Part shown: piece by piece, positions 58,752-64,000 of the stretch | Layout of the letters: every line of letters begins with the position of its first letter | How positions within the stretch are numbered: the stretch's first letter is position 1 | Source of the DNA: Datnioides undecimradiatus | Lineage: Eukaryota > Chordata > Actinopteri > Lobotiformes > Datnioididae | NCBI GenBank assembly: GCA_008933995.1 | Contig: WARS01000029.1 | Location: 19,375,511-19,439,510, forward strand | Direction of reading: 5' to 3' | DNA: 64,000 nucleotides | Translations under genes and position numbers: made by a program | The notes under the pieces: generated by a model | Database searches by the model: none | Seen by the model: the letters and a program-made list of their open reading frames with translations, nothing else | Told to the model about the DNA's origin: nothing

Positions 58752-59949
58752 GTAGGGTATGAGGAACACTAAGATTTATTAAAGTCGTTAAGCTGCAGAG
58801 TAGCAGTGTAAGCCATATTTTAGCTATTAATATGGCCTTAAAAAAAGGACACATTAAAAACTGCAATATTTTTCACGACCTTCAAAGCATGTGCAGCGTT
58901 GCATCCCCAGTTCGTCATCTGCGACCATTTCTCTGTTGATCTTTAACCTTTGCTCTTGCGCTCCGTGCCTGAAATGAATTCTCTACTTTGTGTGTGATCC
59001 AGGTGGTTCATGTGTGTGCTGTGTGAGTACAGTGTGTGCTCTTTGGCATGTTTGTGTTCCAACAGTACTGAGCTATATTTATCCTGATAGTAACACAGAT
59101 AATGAGACATTGCAGGCCTTCCCACCGCTCCCTTTCAACTTTCAGTGTTTCTATCCAATCTCTATTAGCATCATAATTGTAATCTTATTTCAGCTAAATC
59201 ATCTGATAATGGTAGGGACACATTGTTTTATCGCTCTCTGTATCTACAAGTTATTCATATTAATAATTTAGAGCAAGCTGTTTTTCACTTGGCTACTTTA
59301 GCTATGTGTTAGCAACGGCAGGTTAGCACACCTCAATAAAGGCTGAATGCAGAGTCTTAGAGGAAATATTTGTCAAACTGTATGATTGGTATTGGACAAC
59401 AAATCAGAAAAAGGGAATGTCTAGTGAAAGAAGAAGAGACAAATTAACAGTTAACCCAATGGTCATGTTGTATTAGCAACATATTAGCTTCGGAAAGCTA
59501 GTATAATGGCTAGCTTGGTTAGCTTTAAACCAAAGTCTACCACATCGACAATTATAAAATAAAAGAGCTGCAGGGTTCACACGGACTAACAAGCATGGAC
59601 GTCTGGGCAGTAGATGTAACACTGTCGGTTAAAGTGTGTCAGTAGTGGTTGCTACTAGCAACACGGTGTTGCTAACTGTAACCAGCTGCTGGCGGCACAA
59701 TATGAACATATGAACTGTTTTGTCAGATGCATAACAGTGCGGCACATGTTACTCTGTCCCCTCAGATGCAAAATTTCCATATTCATGTTGTTATTGTTGT
59801 TATTATAATGCCACTCATGCACTTTACAGACTTGTTTTTCCAAAGCGCCACTTTTAATTTGATGCTGACATGACTGATGACTGAAATCCTTAATGTTGCT
59901 CTGTACAAAGCAACAGAATATCCTCATGGGTTCATCGTCAGGGTACCAA

Positions 59950-59975
<26 letters not shown>
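59950..59975. repeat. (GT)n microsatellite
   Basis: A perfect GT dinucleotide run. Confidence 0.98.
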
Positions 59976-59980
<5 letters not shown>

Positions 59981-61838
59981 CTAATAGTCACATGACCACT
60001 GCAGTGAATAATTAAGCAGGAATCCCATCATCAGCAGAAATTATGTCTATCCTGCATCCTCTGAGAATATATATTTGTGTGACGATAGTGTGTGTGCATG
60101 TGTGCGTGTGTGAATGAGGAACAGGGGGATAGAGAACACAGGTGACCTTGGCCACCCTCCCCACCCCCCGAGCCTGTCTTATTTCTCCTTCAAGAAGAAA
60201 GAAGGAGGCGGTAAGAAGAGGAGTGGGAGACGGATTTCATTTGATATCTCCCCCCTGCTCAGGGAATACACCCTCTTTCCTCTCTCAGCCCGGCTATCTG
60301 TTTGTCTTCCTCTTTGGTTTACAGCAGAATAAAAGCTGCCCTTGGAATTAATGACTCGGGGTCTTCGTCTCCATTAACGTGGAATTCACACATGATCTGC
60401 TCAGGGATCATGGATGGATTTTATGGGACTTACTGTCTGACCTCCATGAAACCTTAAATTAGAATCAAGCTCAGATTAGTGCACTAACTGCCTTGTGTAG
60501 CCCGTGTAGCTTCCTTTTTAAGACAAAATAAAACACCACAAGACCTATTTCAAGGAGACTTTCGACATCTTCCAACTTCTTGATACTAATACCGTGGTGC
60601 CGTTTGTCTGAACGTCTACCAGCGGTCTCATTTGGTGGTGTTAAGGAAACACGGATCAATATTTTCCCCTTCTCTTCTTCTTGTAGCTGTGACCAGGAGA
60701 TAAATTGGCCAGAAGCTAAGCCAGCTTGAACACAAATAAATTGGGCCCCTCAGTGGTACATCTGCACCGTGTGCTCGTAATGCTCCGCGGCTCTGTACTT
60801 TCAGATGAGTCAGAAAAGACCCAAACAATAATTATAAGATAAAGTGAGCGCTGTGAACGGTTTAACCGCCAGCCTGTGGAAGGATAGAAAGAAAGGCAGC
60901 GGGCACAGGGCGGTGGGTTTTAACAGGACAAAAGAAGAGATGAGGAGTCATGATAAAAATAAGAGATCAGGGAGAGGAGAGAGAGAGCAGGAGGCACAGA
61001 GGGAGACAGTCAGACAGAGAGAAGACAATAGCATTGGACTGCAGTGTAAGTGAGCTGACAGAGCCTGCAAGCTGTGCATCAGAAGAGATGCATCTTGTCT
61101 TCTGTTTGTCCGTTGACAGGTTTTTCTGGTATCTGGCTGTTTTGTCCCTTTCTTCGCTTTCATTTTCAGTCAGCACCACAAATTAGCTCAACAAGCACCA
61201 CCTGTGCCACCGAGCGTGACCCCGTTTAAAGGCCCCGCGGAGCTGCTCAGGTGTTTTCATTTATTCCGGCTGATTAGACCTCCGCTCAGGTTGAGACCGG
61301 GAAGAGCGCGGCTGTTGAGGTCAGCTTGCTCATTTGCTTAATAAAAAGGACGGGGGCGTGAAAGGCGCGGCCCGGAGAAGAGACGGGATTGAGACAATAA
61401 AGGAGGGACGTCATTATAGACCGAGAAGTTTGATCATGAAAAGCAGTCGAGAGGTGGGTCGCTGAAATCCGGAGAGCTGAGGTGACGTTTACGCGGCTGA
61501 GGATTGGGGTTTTAATTCAACACTATATTTAATGGGAGGAAAAGTGTTGCAAATCTTTTGTCGGCGGTGTAATACTCCACGAGGTGCTGAAACACATTAT
61601 CGTGCGCTGTAGTAAATAAAATTCAGTGAGGGAGACGCTAAGAGATACAGTACGTGCAGCAGAGCAGGGATAGAGCGTAAAAGCATTATTGAATATAGGT
61701 CAAGGATCCAGGGAGAAGGGGGGGGGGTGATGGGTTATATTACAGAGACAGGATTAGACAGGATTATTTTTTATTTTTCTATTTTTATAACCAATTGGTA
61801 TTCAGGTGATTTAATGTCGTGAATGCTCCACGTACGAT

Positions 61839-61852
61839 ACAGTAGGTGGCAG
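61839..61852 (+). promoter_or_regulatory. CTCF-like core motif
   Basis: ACAGTAGGTGGCAG matches CCASYAGRKGGCRS at 13 of 14 positions. Similar 'cagtaggtggcag' strings also occur in fish repeats, so function is uncertain. Confidence 0.3.
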
Positions 61853-64000
61853 TGCAGATCATTTACACTGATTTTGCAAACTACTAATTTTACAGAAAGT
61901 GGAAGGTGTGGTCTAAATTTCATTTCTATGAAGACTGGGGTTGCACATATTTGCCTCATAACACAAATTGAACCTATCGGGCTCTTCAGTGTTTGACACA
62001 GGTTTTGTCGGGATGCACGCCTTCGCTCTGTTTGTCTGGTTAAACCAAACTCTGCTTCATCGTACCCAAACCGTACAAACCAGACCGAGAACACCTCCTC
62101 TGACGGGCCTCCCAAAGAAACCTGAATCCGATCTAACTACTGAGCATCCTCAAGTCAGAGCAAAATGGCTCCAGTAGCCAGGTTTGCAAATTTAACATGT
62201 GCCAACCACCAGCAGGGGAAATTAGGTTCGGCTCTGGACTAGAGCAAAACATCTTATATTCTTCTCTCTATGCCTACATTACAGATCGGCGCTGTTTGGC
62301 TGTGAAGAGTTCAGGGGCGATGACAGAGATTAATGGCGGTAAACACGCCGTACACAACCTGACCCGTGCTGTATGCCGTCCCGTCCGCTTTGAGCCAACG
62401 CCGCGCCAGTAAATTTTGCTCTGACTGCGCCGTAATAAAAATGACAAAGGTGTAATTTTTCCAACCCGGCGCAGCAAAAGCAAACACTTGGGTGAAGCTG
62501 TCAGTCAGTTGAAAGTCTGTAAACACCCGTGCAGCCCTCAGAGGAGGTTGAATCAAGGAAAATGAGTGAAAACACCTGTGTGGGTGCAACATGGCTGTGT
62601 TTAATATAATACTGTAGATATCTTTTTTTCCCAGGTGGAGCATTTTATGCAGCTCCTGAATAGGTAACTCCAGTATGTGAGATGCTTTTCCTGAAGAGAT
62701 GGCACCACACATTTCATCGAGCAGTCTGACAAATATTATTAATCTTATTTACTTTATTATTAATAAAGTTTTAATTTCCAAGTTTAGAAATTCCAAAGTT
62801 ATAAGTCAAGACAAAATCTGACTTAATTAGCAATTAGCATAATCTCCAAAGAGCCAGGTTGAGTTGAAACAGAGGGAGGGCTTAGAGTTAAGCTGCTCAA
62901 GTTACGGTTGTCGGAGGTCACTTATGCCTCATCAAAATGGCACATAGAACAGTTTGATGCTGTTTTTTGACTGGTTGAAAAATAACTTCAGTGTCATGTG
63001 AGACCTCCTGTTAAACAGTCAGGGACAGCCCGTCTGACTGACACCTCTGAAAAGTTGTTTATTGAACCGAAAACGGCGGCGCCCTCGTATTAAATCTGTC
63101 TCGCAAAGGCACAACTTTGGATTTGGTGTTATGGCAGCTTCTTATAAACCCTGGTTGATAGTTTCAATTTCTGTGTTTCAAGAACCCCATCAATCACCGC
63201 GAATTGAACCCTGTCTCCGTTCTTGTAATTTGTAAATCATTCTGGCGCTGGCTCGGTGTTTAATAGTTGTTTTTCCAGGCCCTCGCTCATATCTGCCCCT
63301 CAGGCTGTTTTCCACGGCGAGGGGGTGTAGTTACACATCTGCTGTCCTTCCATCATCACCTTTTGTCCTAAACCCGTGCACCCATATGCCAGAGGATACA
63401 AGCTGCAGCAAATGACTGAATGTACCTATGTTATTCTATAAATCACAAAGAAAATAAGCGTTTAGCCTCCCCAGCAAGCCTAAAAGTTGCCAATTGAAAA
63501 CAGAGGTTGTAAGTACAAGGTGCAGCTAATGCAGCTACAACCCTCTGACCAACACTTTCTTAATCTCAGTGGTGCAAGATGCAAAAATGATGGATTACGC
63601 CACAGTCGCCACCATGTGGAAAATCAATTTCCCCCCCAGAAAACGTTTCTCTTACATACATTATCACATTTCACGCTACGTGACACGGACCGAGATGTTT
63701 TATTTTCAGATTTTTTTCGATTTTGCTCACGGCAAAGCAGAAACGGGCAGATGATTTAAAAAAAAAAGTGGGAGTTGGTTAACGAGGTGAGGAAAAATAG
63801 TACTTCAAAGCCGCAGCCGGGTGGTACAGAGTCGGGAAAGAGTTTGCACCCAAACAGGAGTGGGAGAAAAGTGGAGTGGAGTAAAACTTGTTTACACTTA
63901 CACTACGCACGGAGGGAGGGTTTCTACCTGCTTGTTAAATTACAGTGATATTCTGAGAAATATATCCCAGGGGAGATGCGTGATTTATTCCCTAAATTCA

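Larger units (their letters stand above)
58800..64000. other. Gene-poor region, right end
   Basis: No coding exon is supportable up to the window end. The stretch holds a (GT)n microsatellite at 59950-59975, 'gttagc/gctagc'-rich repeat-like DNA at 59.28-59.55 kb, purine-rich DNA near 60.95-61.02 kb and a CTCF-like core at 61839-61852. No conserved KN motif (PYGFHLDLDFLKYV type) of a KANK protein is visible. Confidence 0.5.

Noticed and set aside
37200..64000. kank4 coding exons expected from synteny
   Set aside because: I looked for a KN-motif exon (PYGFHLDLDFLKYV type) and ankyrin repeats in the open frames and found none, so no kank4 CDS is called.

Overview
This is vertebrate genomic DNA, almost certainly from a teleost fish. 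The genes have many short exons with GT-AG introns. The introns are compact, usually 0.1-2 kb. The window carries many (CA)n microsatellites, a decayed Tc1/mariner copy and several dispersed repeats of a kind common in perch-like fishes (that last attribution is from memory). No prokaryotic organisation, rRNA gene or CRISPR array is present.

Three protein-coding genes are supported exon by exon. (1) angptl3 lies on the minus strand at the left edge: only its first two coding exons (57-167 and 467-997) are inside, and the rest lies beyond base 1. (2) dock7 lies on the plus strand: 35 constitutive coding exons from 5470 to 28143 give 1,575 codons plus stop in one continuous reading frame, from within the DHR-1/C2 domain to the natural stop; the 5' exons lie left of the window. 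angptl3 is therefore nested antisense inside a dock7 intron, as in mammals. (3) usp1 lies on the minus strand, 35346 down to 30886: all eight coding exons are present, encoding about 819 residues. dock7 and usp1 converge tail to tail with about 1.2 kb between their 3' ends. The order angptl3-in-dock7 / usp1 matches the mammalian DOCK7-ANGPTL3-USP1 block.

The genes do not form one pathway. angptl3 encodes a secreted liver inhibitor of lipoprotein lipase. dock7 encodes a Rac/Cdc42 guanine-nucleotide exchange factor. usp1 encodes the deubiquitinase of FANCD2 and PCNA. The most interesting features inside them are splicing features of dock7: a 15-nt microexon, a candidate 21-nt microexon that looks like a duplicated exon tail, a 93-nt cassette and several tandem (NAGNAG-type) acceptors.

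From about 35.35 kb to 64 kb there is no recognisable protein-coding gene. The first kilobases hold the probable usp1 promoter and non-coding first exon, and a plus-strand splice donor beside a CTCF-like core and a SOX/octamer-like pair. The remainder is repeats, microsatellites and unassigned exon-like segments (about 46.5 kb, 56.3-57.1 kb and 58.66 kb). By synteny with mammals the next gene to the right would be kank4, and this stretch may be its 5' regulatory or intronic territory, but no kank4 coding exon is visible here. I found no convincing new biological system; the findings are candidates for checking.
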